From G963663615 sp963663615 (lineage in GTDB: Bacteria > Bacteroidota > Ignavibacteria > Ignavibacteriales > Melioribacteraceae), in NCBI GenBank assembly GCA_963663615.1, contig OY760517.1:2170001-2234000 (forward strand): a stretch of 64,000 bases of DNA, in the 5' to 3' direction. The position numbers and the translations under genes are program-made. The stretch's first letter is position 1. The number at the start of each line of letters is the position of its first letter. A model generated the notes under the pieces. It ran no database searches. It was not told the origin of the DNA and worked only from the letters and a program-made list of their open reading frames with translations. Below are positions 54,595-63,817 of the stretch, piece after piece.

Positions 54595-55740
54595 TTATTT
54601 TAATAATTCTTTTGTTCTTTCATTAACCACTTCACCATTATTAACAATCAATGAAGCTTTTACTATTTCATCTTCAGGATCAAGTTTTAATTCGTTATCC
54701 TTTATAATGTAATCAAGCAATGCAAGAATATTTTTGGAATAAACCTCGCTTGAGTTTGTTGGAACAAGAGATGGCAAATTAGCTTCACCAATAATTTTAA
54801 CATCATGTTTGGTTACTGTTTTCCCTTTTTCCGAAACTTCGCAGTTACCACCAAATTCAACTGCCATATCCAGCACCACAGAACCGGGACGCATATTTTT
54901 AACCATATCTTCGGTTACAAGTATCGGGGCTTTTCTGCCTGGAACCAGGGCTGTTGTTATCACAATATCAGCGTCAGTAATATGTTTAAAAATTAGCTCT
55001 TTCTGTTTCTTCAGAAATTCTTCCGAAGCTTCTTTCGCATAACCACCTTCATCCTGCATTGATTCGTCAGTTTCAACTTCAATAAATCTTCCACCAAGTG
55101 ACTGTACTTCTTCTTTTACCTGCGGACGAATATCAGATACCTCTACAACTGCACCCAAACGTTTGGCAGTACCAAGTGCCTGCAATCCGGCAACACCTGC
55201 ACCCATAATAACAACTTTAGCCGGTTTTATAGTACCTGCAGCAGTCATCATCAACGGGAATATTTTACCAAGTTCGTTTGCTGCCATAAGTACACTTTTA
55301 TAACCGGCTATATTAGCCTGCGAACTAAGTGCATCCATTTTCTGAGCAAGAGTTGTTCTTGGAATTGCTTCCATTGCTATAACATTTACACCTTTATCGG
55401 CACAAGTTTCTGCTACTTCAGGATAATGAAGCGAATACATAAAGGAAACAAGCAACGATCCTTTTTTTAGTAATTCAGATTCATTCCTTTTCAAATCGGG
55501 GTGCTCCATGGGTCTTTGCACTTTAAGCACCAAATCGGCTGAAGAATATAACTGTTCAACACCAGAAATAATTTCAGCACCAGCGGTTTTATATTCCTCA
55601 TCGGCAAACCAGGCTTTATTGCCAGCACCTGATTCAACCAAAACTCTATAACCTTTTTTAACAAGTTTTCCGGCAGTATCCGGAGTTAAGGCAACTCTGG
55701 CTTCTCCTGGCATAACTTCTTTGGGAACTGCTATTACCAC
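54595..55740 (-). CDS. pntAA: NAD(P) transhydrogenase alpha-1 subunit
   Basis: NAD(H)-binding peripheral subunit (381 residues) of the transhydrogenase. Signatures are VPKEVMPGEARVALTPDT at the N-terminus, the Rossmann VVIMGAGVAGLQALGTAKRL near residue 175, and MRPGSVVLDMAVEFGGNCE. It begins with GTG 55740, seven bases after GGAG. It is the first of the pntAA-pntAB-pntB unit. Alanine dehydrogenase is the nearest lookalike but is excluded by the neighbours. Confidence 0.94.
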   Translation of the reverse strand: MVIAVPKEVMPGEARVALTPDTAGKLVKKGYRVLVESGAGNKAWFADEEYKTAGAEIISGVEQLYSSADLVLKVQRPMEHPDLKRNESELLKKGSLLVSFMYSLHYPEVAETCADKGVNVIAMEAIPRTTLAQKMDALSSQANIAGYKSVLMAANELGKIFPLMMTAAGTIKPAKVVIMGAGVAGLQALGTAKRLGAVVEVSDIRPQVKEEVQSLGGRFIEVETDESMQDEGGYAKEASEEFLKKQKELIFKHITDADIVITTALVPGRKAPILVTEDMVKNMRPGSVVLDMAVEFGGNCEVSEKGKTVTKHDVKIIGEANLPSLVPTNSSEVYSKNILALLDYIIKDNELKLDPEDEIVKASLIVNNGEVVNERTKELLK

Positions 55741-55799
55741 AATATTTCTCCTAAAATATTAAGTAAACATTTACATATATATATGATTGCGTATCCTGT

Positions 55800-56276
55800 T
55801 TAATCGATTCGTATATTTTCAACATACTCCCTGAAAGCAACACCAAAAATTCTGTTCCAGCCATCCTCAATAAACCCTGGAGTTTCACGATTAAATGCAC
55901 CAAACTGAATATCAGTAACCTTAAGAATTGTTTTTTTGCCATCAGCCTGAAAATCAAGAGTGAGGTAAGAATTGGAGGGACCACCAAAACTTGGGAATAA
56001 ATATCCTGCGAAATTAATTGATTTAAAGTCATCCACACTTACTATATGATACCAGAGTATGCCTGTATTAGCATCACCTTTTTCGAATAACCTGCCACCG
56101 GGGTACAACTCAAGCACCATTTCCCTGGAAGCCGAATTACCAAAAAAATCTTTTCTCCACCACTTTTTAATATCATCAGTAAAAGCCTGCCACACCCTTG
56201 TTAGGGGGGCATCAATGGCATAACCCAACTTTATAGTTGATACTTTAAACTCTTCCACACTAACATTTTTTTTCAT
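55800..56276 (-). CDS. SRPBCC/AHSA1-type ligand-binding protein
   Basis: A 158-residue protein of the START/AHSA1-like helix-grip fold. LGYAIDAPLTRVWQAFTDDI and KKWWRKDFFG begin it, GGRLFEKGDANTGILWYHI and DFQADGKKTILKVTDIQFG follow. I choose ATG 56276 preceded by GGAGAAGG; the frame opens four codons before at TTG. Function is unknown; such proteins bind hydrophobic ligands or act as Hsp90 activator-like modules. It lies 59 bases upstream of pntAA but may be transcribed separately. Confidence 0.85.
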   Translation of the reverse strand: MKKNVSVEEFKVSTIKLGYAIDAPLTRVWQAFTDDIKKWWRKDFFGNSASREMVLELYPGGRLFEKGDANTGILWYHIVSVDDFKSINFAGYLFPSFGGPSNSYLTLDFQADGKKTILKVTDIQFGAFNRETPGFIEDGWNRIFGVAFREYVENIRID

Positions 56277-56374
56277 AACCTTCTCCAATATATGCGGATA
56301 ATTGAAATCGTTTTCACAATATGAATCAGTTTTGCTACAATGTTATTCCTTAATTAACATGTAAAAATGTTGCC

Positions 56375-56390
56375 GTAATAAATAGTAAAC
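56375..56390 (-). promoter_or_regulatory. 16-base motif shared with 48981-48996
   Basis: GTTTACTATTTATTAC on the minus strand. A 12-base partial copy, TTTACTATTTAT, occurs on the plus strand at 56482-56493, forming inverted half-sites 91 bases apart. Confidence 0.35.
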
Positions 56391-56569
56391 CCAATTATCA
56401 CGATATGAGTTTATTTCAAACCTGAATTTTTAATTTATTTGAAAACCGACAAATACCATAAAAACTCAATTTTTTTTAGTTTTTACTATTTATATTGCCA
56501 TTTTAACACTTTTATCGTTTAAAACAACACAAAGAAAGGGTAAATTATTTTTAGTTAAAAAGTATTTTC

Positions 56570-56598
56570 ATCGGGATTTTTGCCCTATTTATCGAAAA
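56570..56598 (+). promoter_or_regulatory. Bipartite motif upstream of the FIST gene
   Basis: ATCGGGA, 13 bases, TATCGAAAA, with exactly the same spacing as at 51922-51950. It ends 55 bases before ATG 56654. A shared regulator or a non-standard promoter is possible. Confidence 0.4.
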
Positions 56599-56653
56599 AA
56601 TATTTCCAAATTATTTCATTTAACTATTTTGCAACAAATTTGTGGAGATGTAT

Positions 56654-57763
56654 ATGCTTTTTGAGAAATTCAATATTTCTCTGATAAAAGAGTACATTGA
56701 TAATTTGAATTGTAATAAAAATACAACCTTAATTATCTATGTTGCCGAGAACTCAAAAGAGAATCTCGAGGAATTAAGAGAATATCTTAATCTTGAAGAA
56801 ATCAATTTTTTTGGTGGTATTTTTCCAGGTATAATTTATAATAATCGAGTTATCAGGGAAGGTATTGTTATTGACACCATTCCTGTTATCGACACTCCCC
56901 TTTTAATTCCAGATTTGGATAGTTACGAAGAATATCTTAATCTCGGAAGTAAACTATCAAACATTTTAGAAAAAGATAATTGTTCAGCAGTTATTTTCCT
57001 CGACGGTTTATCAGGTGATGTTGAGCCATTCCTAAACAAGCTTCAGAATGTTACATTCGGTAAAGTAAACTTCATTGGTGGCGGTACAGGAAATGATAAA
57101 TTCGAAAAATTTCCCTCCGTATTCTCCAATGAGGGTATTTTCAGTAATGCAGCTGTAATTGCCTTTACCGAGTTGCAAAGCAAAATGAACGTTAGACACG
57201 GCTGGGAAAAACTAATGGGTCCCTACGTTGCTACCAGAACAAATAAGAATGTAATTAAGGAGCTTAACTGGGAAACAGCTTTTGAGATTTATAAATCAGT
57301 GATTGAAGAAGATAGCAAATCAAATGTAAATACAGATAATTTCAGTAACGTATCAAAATCATACCCGTTTGGTATGTATAAATCATATAACGAGGATATA
57401 GTTAGAGACCCCGTTATGGTAAATGAAAAAGGTGAACTTGTTTGCATTGGTGTGGTACCTGAAAACTCTGTATTAAATGTACTGAAAGGAGTACCAGACA
57501 ATTTAATTAATGCTGCAAAATCAGCTGCTGAAAGTTTTTTAATTGAATCGAGAAAAGTTACCAATTCCATGGTTTTCGATTGCATTTCAAGATATATGTA
57601 CCTTGGTAGAAATTTTGCTACTGAATTGAATACTATTAGAAATACATTTCCGTATAATAATAAAATTTATGGTGCACTAACCATTGGCGAAATTGCTTCA
57701 AATGGTTCAGGTATTATTGAGTTCTACAATAAAACAGTAGTAATAGGTATTCTCCATGAATAG
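56654..57763 (+). CDS. FIST-domain sensory protein
   Basis: A 369-residue protein with the FIST N-terminal domain (GGIFPGIIYNNRVIREGIVI, SAVIFLDGLSGDVEPFLNKL, NFIGGGTGNDKF) and the FIST_C domain from about residue 200 (SKSYPFGMYKSYNEDIVRDP, FDCISRYMYLGRNF, YGALTIGEIASNGSGIIEFY). FIST proteins are proposed to bind small ligands, often amino acids. I choose ATG 56654, six bases after GGAG; the frame opens at GTG 56642. It overlaps the following kinase gene by eight bases, so the two form a sensory pair. Confidence 0.88.
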   Translation: MLFEKFNISLIKEYIDNLNCNKNTTLIIYVAENSKENLEELREYLNLEEINFFGGIFPGIIYNNRVIREGIVIDTIPVIDTPLLIPDLDSYEEYLNLGSKLSNILEKDNCSAVIFLDGLSGDVEPFLNKLQNVTFGKVNFIGGGTGNDKFEKFPSVFSNEGIFSNAAVIAFTELQSKMNVRHGWEKLMGPYVATRTNKNVIKELNWETAFEIYKSVIEEDSKSNVNTDNFSNVSKSYPFGMYKSYNEDIVRDPVMVNEKGELVCIGVVPENSVLNVLKGVPDNLINAAKSAAESFLIESRKVTNSMVFDCISRYMYLGRNFATELNTIRNTFPYNNKIYGALTIGEIASNGSGIIEFYNKTVVIGILHE

Positions 57764-59480
57764 AAATGGGAAAACTACAGATATAATTGCCGATATAGCA
57801 GTTATGTATGAACTTTCTCTATCAATTGGCAATTCAATAGATATAAATGAAAACTGCCAAATATTCATCTCGAAATTATTAAGCAAAAAAAATTATAAAT
57901 CAGCCTCTGTCTGGCTAAAAAACAATAAAAACATTTCAAATTATGAGCTTGTCTATAACCTGCCAAACAGGTTTCAGGAAGGTAAAACTATAACACTTAA
58001 TCAGGAAATTAATAATAAACTTGTTAACAACGGAGTTATTTACCTATCAGCAGATACTTCTCTTTATACCAAGTTAAGTGAAAACAAAAGTGAAAGCTCG
58101 GAACAAATCTATATCTTTAATCTTGATTCAATAGGTATCCTTATTCTGCAACCCAATTCAAATAACGATTTAAGTTATGCTGAAATTTCTCAGCTTGAAT
58201 CACTACTATCAAAATTCGCTATTTCACTTAAAGGCTGCTTATCCAATTCAATGCTCCTGGATGAACTATCACAAAAAGAAGAACACATAAAAAAACTGCA
58301 TAAAGCTCAAAAGGAATCTGAAAAATCACTAAAATTAAAGCAAAAATTCATTGACCATTTTAGCCATGAAATAAAAACTCCGATGAATGCGATAATGGGT
58401 TTTTGTCACCTCCTCTTTGATACAAATCTGAATAAAGATCAGAAAAAGCAACTCGAGATTATTTATAATTCATCTGAAAATCTTCTCGGAATTGTAAATG
58501 ATATTGTTGATTATTCCCGCATTACAGAAGGCAATATTGAACTAAATGCTCAGGAGTTCTCAATTAAAAAACTAATTTCGCAAATATATGATACACTAAA
58601 TATTGCCACTCAGGAAAAGAACATAAAAATCAATATTAGTATTAAAGACGACACACCTCCAGTAATTATATGCGATAAAAACAGGTTAAATCAGATACTA
58701 ATGAATCTTATCTCCAATGCAGTGCAATATACAAATAATGGTTTTGTTAATATCACAACTTATGTTGAATTAAAGAAACATAATAAAGCTGTTCTGAATA
58801 TTACAGTATCTGACACAGGATTGGGAATTAGCGAGGAAAAGCTGAAAAACATTTTTCTTGGTTATGAAAATTCTTCCGAAGATTCACAATACTCAAAAAC
58901 AAAAACCGGCTTGGGGTTACCAATTGTAAAAGGTTTGGTTGAGGCAATGGATGGAACAGTTACTGTAAAAAGCAAGGTGAACGAAGGAAGCACATTTCAT
59001 ATAAAACTTCCAGTCGATTTACCAATAGATTTATCAATTGATTCGGCATGTTTAATAAATAACGAACCTGAAAAAGATGAGTTTGAAAAGCCGGTTGAAA
59101 AATTCCTGAAAATATTAATAGTTGAAGATAACACAATGAATCAGCTATTCACTAAAAAACTATTGCAGAAACAAAATCTTATTTCTGATATTGCAGTTAA
59201 CGGAAAAGACGCTGTTGACAAGTCATCCAGCAAAAAGTATGACATTATTTTAATGGATATTTCAATGCCTGTGATGGATGGCTTTGAGGCAACAAAGTTG
59301 ATTAGGAGCGATAATAACCTAAATAGCAAAACACCTATTATTGCCATTACAGCAGATGCTTACACCTCTATCAGAGAACAGTTGAATACAGTTGGTATTG
59401 ACGACTACCTTGCAAAACCATTGCACCCCCGTAAACTACTCTCAAAAATTTCAAAATGGCGATCAGGAAAAGCTGTATAA
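57756..59480 (+). CDS. Hybrid sensor histidine kinase with GAF and receiver domain
   Basis: A cytoplasmic 574-residue hybrid kinase. Residues 1-165 resemble a GAF domain without membrane helices; 165-200 is a coiled coil. The H box is FIDHFSHEIKTPMNA with the phospho-histidine near 204. The N box is NQILMNLISNAVQYTN, and G boxes are DTGLGISEEKL and KTGLGLPIVKGLVE. The receiver domain (about 450-570) has the Asp in DIILMDISMPVMDGFEA near 500. The start overlaps the FIST gene, suggesting the FIST protein modulates it. Confidence 0.92.
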   Translation: MNRNGKTTDIIADIAVMYELSLSIGNSIDINENCQIFISKLLSKKNYKSASVWLKNNKNISNYELVYNLPNRFQEGKTITLNQEINNKLVNNGVIYLSADTSLYTKLSENKSESSEQIYIFNLDSIGILILQPNSNNDLSYAEISQLESLLSKFAISLKGCLSNSMLLDELSQKEEHIKKLHKAQKESEKSLKLKQKFIDHFSHEIKTPMNAIMGFCHLLFDTNLNKDQKKQLEIIYNSSENLLGIVNDIVDYSRITEGNIELNAQEFSIKKLISQIYDTLNIATQEKNIKINISIKDDTPPVIICDKNRLNQILMNLISNAVQYTNNGFVNITTYVELKKHNKAVLNITVSDTGLGISEEKLKNIFLGYENSSEDSQYSKTKTGLGLPIVKGLVEAMDGTVTVKSKVNEGSTFHIKLPVDLPIDLSIDSACLINNEPEKDEFEKPVEKFLKILIVEDNTMNQLFTKKLLQKQNLISDIAVNGKDAVDKSSSKKYDIILMDISMPVMDGFEATKLIRSDNNLNSKTPIIAITADAYTSIREQLNTVGIDDYLAKPLHPRKLLSKISKWRSGKAV

Positions 59481-59811
59481 TTTTTTAATTAGCATTGCCC
59501 TAATGACAAAACATTCCGCTTTATTTTAAACTAATTTAATTTGAACTTTTGCTTACCAGATTTGTTTTACATTTATAAAACATTTGGCATGGGCAGTTAT
59601 ACTTACAAAATTAATTACCCCGGAACTTACTTAATTCCTAACAAAGAAAGTCTGTTTTGCATTTGAGCAAACAATTTTTTTGCATGTAAATGGTTGTTGC
59701 TCATATTGTTAAATTAATTGAAGTATTTTTTTGTAATCTATTTTCATCAGTATAAGGTTCTTAATTTTGTTGTAAGTATTTCAATTCAAATTTAAGAGTA
59801 GAGAGATTGAA
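59481..59811. other. Intergenic region before the YjbH-like cluster
   Basis: 331 bases after the hybrid kinase. It has a TTTGCATTTGAGCAAA-like patch and AT-rich stretches near 59700-59800 that could hold a promoter for the following cluster. I see no gene, terminator or RNA. Confidence 0.5.
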
Positions 59812-61083
59812 TTGGAAGAACAAATTAAAGTTAGAAGGGTTACCGAATTTTGGAAACAAATTTACGGTATAATTTTAATCGGACTAGTAATTGAATTATT
59901 AGCACCAGAACAATTAAAATGCTTTGATACAAAAAAAATAATTAGAAATGAAAAAATAATTATAAGTTTGTTAGCCGATTCGGGGTATAATAATGTTGCT
60001 TGTTATATTACTGATACGAAGGTTATCATTACTTACGAAAACATTATATTCAGAGATGAAACTACTGCTTTGTACAAGGTTTTAGACTTAATTACACCTG
60101 AAATATCTTCTAATCGGCAACTAATTATCATCATTCAGAAGCAAAAAACACCTCTTGTTTTAGTAACTGCTAAAATTAAGAAATCAGAAAATAAGCTAAT
60201 CAACCAAACTGATCGGCAAAATACATTTCAACTTCTTTCGGTTTCATTTGATACTGAAAAATATTGGAAACTGCTTAAAAATGAAATATTTCACAACTCA
60301 TCTAATTTTATAAACAATATAATAATACACCCCCAATTTAGTGCAGTATTCGGTAATTTTGACGATCCTGTTAAATCACAAACCAACATCTCTCCTGCAC
60401 TAAATACCACTATTACACAGGGACTTTCTATCTTTACGCAAATTATCTTACCTATTCAAAATGAGCTGGAAAAAGAGGGAAATTATATTCGTCCTGGTAT
60501 AATCAACTTAAACTACTTTTACAGGCTTCCCTTTAATGTATTTACTTCTACTAATTTAGGATATTTTACAAACCATAGATACGGACTTGATTTTGAAATA
60601 CTTAAACTTTTTGATAATGGAAAATATTTTGCAGGTGCACAATTTGGCTATACAGGATATTCATCAATTTATGATGGTGATTTATATTACACGAGTGTAA
60701 ATACGTTTACTCCTTCCGTTAATGTGGGTTACAGATGCTGCAATCCTGAAGTTATCATAAAATTTACTTATGGAACCAACTTGGAATCCAATACCGGTTG
60801 GAGAGCTGATATTAACAGGTTTTTTGATGAATTTGAGCTTGGTTTTTATTACACAAAAATAGATAGCCATGTTAATGCTGGTTTCAACTTCGCTATTCCC
60901 CTTTTTCCTTCCGGATATTTTACTAATGGGATAATACGAATTAGACCCACAAAAAAATTCAGATGGGAATACCAATTCCGTATATATTCAAAATCGCCCA
61001 TAGAATATCGAACAAATGAAAGTTTACTCAATAAGATACTTCCTGTTTACCCCAGTCATATTACAAATGCACTTAAAAATTAG
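59812..61083 (+). CDS. YjbH-like outer-membrane protein, C-terminal half
   Basis: A 423-residue protein beginning with TTG 59812 (no ATG lies in frame before the hydrophobic segment). An N-terminal hydrophobic segment (GIILIGLVIELLAP) is followed by a short-domain region. The second half, with EGNYIRPGIINLNYFYRLPF, STNLGYFTNHRYGLDFEIL and NAGFNFAIPLFPSGYF, resembles the C-terminal half of YjbH/GfcD-type outer-membrane proteins used in exopolysaccharide export. The N-terminal half of that family appears in gene 63062. The cluster order is this gene, lipoprotein, small barrel, YjbH-N. Confidence 0.72.
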   Translation: MEEQIKVRRVTEFWKQIYGIILIGLVIELLAPEQLKCFDTKKIIRNEKIIISLLADSGYNNVACYITDTKVIITYENIIFRDETTALYKVLDLITPEISSNRQLIIIIQKQKTPLVLVTAKIKKSENKLINQTDRQNTFQLLSVSFDTEKYWKLLKNEIFHNSSNFINNIIIHPQFSAVFGNFDDPVKSQTNISPALNTTITQGLSIFTQIILPIQNELEKEGNYIRPGIINLNYFYRLPFNVFTSTNLGYFTNHRYGLDFEILKLFDNGKYFAGAQFGYTGYSSIYDGDLYYTSVNTFTPSVNVGYRCCNPEVIIKFTYGTNLESNTGWRADINRFFDEFELGFYYTKIDSHVNAGFNFAIPLFPSGYFTNGIIRIRPTKKFRWEYQFRIYSKSPIEYRTNESLLNKILPVYPSHITNALKN

Positions 61084-61097
61084 TTTTGGAGCGAAGT

Positions 61098-62372
61098 ATG
61101 AAAACAACACTCAAATTAATTGCCAAAATATCTTTCATTTTGCTTGTACCACTACTGGTTTGGTTAAGCTGTGAAACGCACAAAATCGATTTGTTAGAAC
61201 CTGAAACAATTTTTGAAGAACCCGGTGTTGCCTCAAATGTTGTTAATGCTGAAACCGGAGAACCTATACCAGAATGCACTATTACATTTAATAACCAAGT
61301 TGTTAATACTGATGAAAATGGTGAGTTTGCTTTTGAAATAGACTATTCACCTGGCGAATATATCTTGACTGCAGAAGCAGAAGGATACTTGGAATGTCCA
61401 ATTGCAGTTAAAGTCACCTCTACTCTAACTGCTTTAAATAGTATCTTTCTAAAAAAACTTGGGACAGAGCAAACTATAACACATTCAGGAGGTGAAATTT
61501 CAGAACAATTTGATGATGGAAGGACTTTCACAATTATTATTCCAGAAAATAGTTTTACCGAACCAACTAAATTGAGGCTAACTCCATTTGAGGGACCTGA
61601 GGCAGGCTCAATAATAAATGACATTTTTCCATTTGCTCAATTTGATATTACAATAGAAAATAATAATACGCCTTTATTGCCGCTAACAATTAGGTTACCC
61701 GCTGTATTTCCATTAACTGAGGCAGATATAATTTACCTTGTAAAAGTAAATTCAGATTTTAGAAGTACAACTGTGGTTAATACTGCTCCTTTAATTCTAT
61801 CCGAAGGAAATATTGTTGAAGTAACCATAACTGAACCGGGAAGATATATACTTACAGGAGACGATATATATAACGAAACTTTAATCTCTTCTTCTAGCGA
61901 ATTAATAAATGAAGAAACTAAAATAACCAATAAAATTCAAAAAATCGAGATTCCTGCAAATAGCACAAAAATATTCTTTGAAACTGATAACATAACTCAA
62001 TCAGCAATCAAATTTATAAACTCATTGCAAAAACAAATTTATGGGTACAATTTTGAAAAAAGAAATATCGTTACTATATATCTCTCATTTAAGCCTGAAA
62101 TAATACTTTCAAAACAGGAATTTAATTGGGTTGAAATACCAGATCCAGATTTGGTCGTTCATTATATTGGACCAGAGGATAGATGTAATCAACTTGGCTA
62201 TCACATGGTTATAATTGATTCCTATTTGAGTAAATTTTCTGATAAAGGTGCAAAAGTCATCTATCCTCCTAATTTCTCAAATCCTATTGCAATAGTTCTT
62301 GATAGCAAAACCGACCATCTTTTTATTGAATATTACTGTAAGCATTACTCAGGAAAATCCAGTTATTTTTAA
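61098..62372 (+). CDS. Exported protein with carboxypeptidase-regulatory-like domain, probable lipoprotein
   Basis: A 424-residue protein from ATG 61098, which follows GGAG. The N-terminus KISFILLVPLLVWLSC looks like a lipoprotein signal though the lipobox is imperfect (WLSC). Residues ~45-105 resemble a carboxypeptidase-regulatory/CNA-B-type beta domain (SNVVNAETGEPIPECTITFN, FAFEIDYSPGEYILTAEAEG). The rest (105-424) is not recognised and ends with an unusual basic/aromatic part. It lies 14 bases after the YjbH-C-type gene. Confidence 0.7.
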   Translation: MKTTLKLIAKISFILLVPLLVWLSCETHKIDLLEPETIFEEPGVASNVVNAETGEPIPECTITFNNQVVNTDENGEFAFEIDYSPGEYILTAEAEGYLECPIAVKVTSTLTALNSIFLKKLGTEQTITHSGGEISEQFDDGRTFTIIIPENSFTEPTKLRLTPFEGPEAGSIINDIFPFAQFDITIENNNTPLLPLTIRLPAVFPLTEADIIYLVKVNSDFRSTTVVNTAPLILSEGNIVEVTITEPGRYILTGDDIYNETLISSSSELINEETKITNKIQKIEIPANSTKIFFETDNITQSAIKFINSLQKQIYGYNFEKRNIVTIYLSFKPEIILSKQEFNWVEIPDPDLVVHYIGPEDRCNQLGYHMVIIDSYLSKFSDKGAKVIYPPNFSNPIAIVLDSKTDHLFIEYYCKHYSGKSSYF

Positions 62373-62394
62373 CTATTATTAATAAAAGGTCAAA

Positions 62395-63057
62395 ATGAAA
62401 AAATGCATTTATACAATTTGTTTATTAATAACAAATATAACTGTTATATCTGCACAGCCAATTGTTAAATCGGTTGGTTTTAGTGCAGGTTATTATAATC
62501 CTTCCATGGAATATTGGAATGAGAGTTCATTATTCGCAAGCGGCAACGAACAATTTAATGGCTCCTTTATAATTGGAATAAATGCTCGTGTTGATGTTTA
62601 CAAAGGAATAATATTTTCGTTAAATGCCGACTACTGCAAAGAAACAATAAAAAAAGATAATTTTACTGCTGGTTCAATACTCAACTTCAAGGAGCTTTCC
62701 ATACAATTATATAGCATTACTGGAAGTATTGCATATTATATTCCTCATCCCTACACCAAATATTTTAAAATGTATGGAGGTGCAGGCGGAGGGATACTAT
62801 TTATTAACACAACCCAAAAAACTTCTTACAAAACAGAAACAAATGATGAAATTACTAAAGATGGTAACGATTACATTTGGCATCTTTTAATTGGTATAGA
62901 TAAAGAAATTTTGCCATACATATCGGCAGGGGTTGAATTCAAATATGCATTAGGTAATTATACACAACAAGTTGAAACCTCTCCCGGTCAGTTAGTGGAT
63001 GAAGAAATATCTCTGGCAGGTCCACAAATACTAATCACAATCAATTATCTATTTTAA
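62395..63057 (+). CDS. Small outer-membrane beta-barrel protein
   Basis: A 220-residue protein with signal peptide (YTICLLITNITVISAQP), alternating strands, a glycine-rich segment (MYGGAGGGILFINT) and a terminal strand ILITINYLF ending in Phe, all in line with an eight-strand barrel of the OmpW/OprF-like kind. AAGGT lies five bases before ATG 62395. It sits between the lipoprotein and the YjbH-N-type gene (four bases before the next start). Confidence 0.75.
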   Translation: MKKCIYTICLLITNITVISAQPIVKSVGFSAGYYNPSMEYWNESSLFASGNEQFNGSFIIGINARVDVYKGIIFSLNADYCKETIKKDNFTAGSILNFKELSIQLYSITGSIAYYIPHPYTKYFKMYGGAGGGILFINTTQKTSYKTETNDEITKDGNDYIWHLLIGIDKEILPYISAGVEFKYALGNYTQQVETSPGQLVDEEISLAGPQILITINYLF

Positions 63058-63061
63058 TATT

Positions 63062-63817
63062 ATGAACAGATATAAAATAAAGAGTCAATATTATCGAATT
63101 CATAATTTAATTGGATTTATTCTACTTGCTCTGCTGCTTAATATTTTAAGCAGCAGAGAGGTTAGTTCCCAAACCCTATTTGGATATACAGGTCTTGTTA
63201 CAATACCAACTGCCGAGATTGCTCAAGACCGGGAAATAATATTGGGCTTACATTACATAAATAAAGAATATTTCATTTATCACTATAAATGTATTGATGC
63301 TTTTTTACCATATATCACTATTGGATACCTTCCTTTTATTGAAATTAATCTTAGAATGAATTGTCTAAATCAACTACCCGATATCAAAAAAACCATTATT
63401 GGTGACAGAACAGTAAACATCAGACTAAAATTTTTGTCAGAAGGAAAATATTATCCGTCTGTAGCTATTGGTGGAAATGATATACTCACAACAAACTCAT
63501 CACGCCCAACCAATTTTCAAAACTGTATTTATATTGTTGCCTCTAAATCGTTTACCAAAATAATCGGAAAAAGTATCCTGGGTATGCATTTGGGATATGG
63601 TAGTGATATGATGAAAGCAGCACAACACCAATTTATTGGGGTATTTGGTGGCTGTTCTGTAAACACAATTCACTATGGTAAGTATTTTATCGAATATGAT
63701 ACAAATAAGACGAATTTTGGATTTTCTCAAAAAATTATTCGTCATATAAACATTGTGGTATCAATATTAGAATTAAAAAGTATAAATGGGGGTTTGGGAT
63801 TTAGCTTTCATCTTTAG
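63062..63817 (+). CDS. YjbH-like outer-membrane protein, N-terminal half
   Basis: A 251-residue protein with an N-terminal hydrophobic signal (LIGFILLALLLNILSSREVS). The mature start TLFGYTGLVTIPTAEIAQDR is the conserved opening of YjbH-type barrels, followed by YLPFIEINLRMN and RLKFLSEGKYYPSVAIGGND. It stops near where the family's second half would begin, and that half is found in gene 59812. No clear SD precedes ATG 63062; the start lies four bases after the barrel stop. The next 180 bases to the window end hold nothing recognised. Confidence 0.75.
   Translation: MNRYKIKSQYYRIHNLIGFILLALLLNILSSREVSSQTLFGYTGLVTIPTAEIAQDREIILGLHYINKEYFIYHYKCIDAFLPYITIGYLPFIEINLRMNCLNQLPDIKKTIIGDRTVNIRLKFLSEGKYYPSVAIGGNDILTTNSSRPTNFQNCIYIVASKSFTKIIGKSILGMHLGYGSDMMKAAQHQFIGVFGGCSVNTIHYGKYFIEYDTNKTNFGFSQKIIRHINIVVSILELKSINGGLGFSFHL
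63129..63158 (+). repeat. Strong hairpin inside the 63062 coding region
   Basis: Perfect 13-pair stem CTCTGCTGCTTAA-TATT-TTAAGCAGCAGAG within codons 23-32, in the signal-peptide segment. No T-run follows. Confidence 0.5.

Larger units (their letters stand above)
56289..56641. other. Divergent intergenic region upstream of the FIST gene
   Basis: Between the AHSA1-like gene and the plus-strand FIST gene. It contains the 16-mer at 56375-56390 (minus), an inverted partial copy at 56482-56493, and the bipartite motif at 56570-56598. Otherwise it is AT-rich with no gene. Confidence 0.55.

Noticed and set aside
59812..61083. 59812 as a truncated gene because it lacks an ATG
   Set aside because: The TTG start precedes a hydrophobic segment and the frame is closed by a stop just upstream; the length fits a complete half-barrel.
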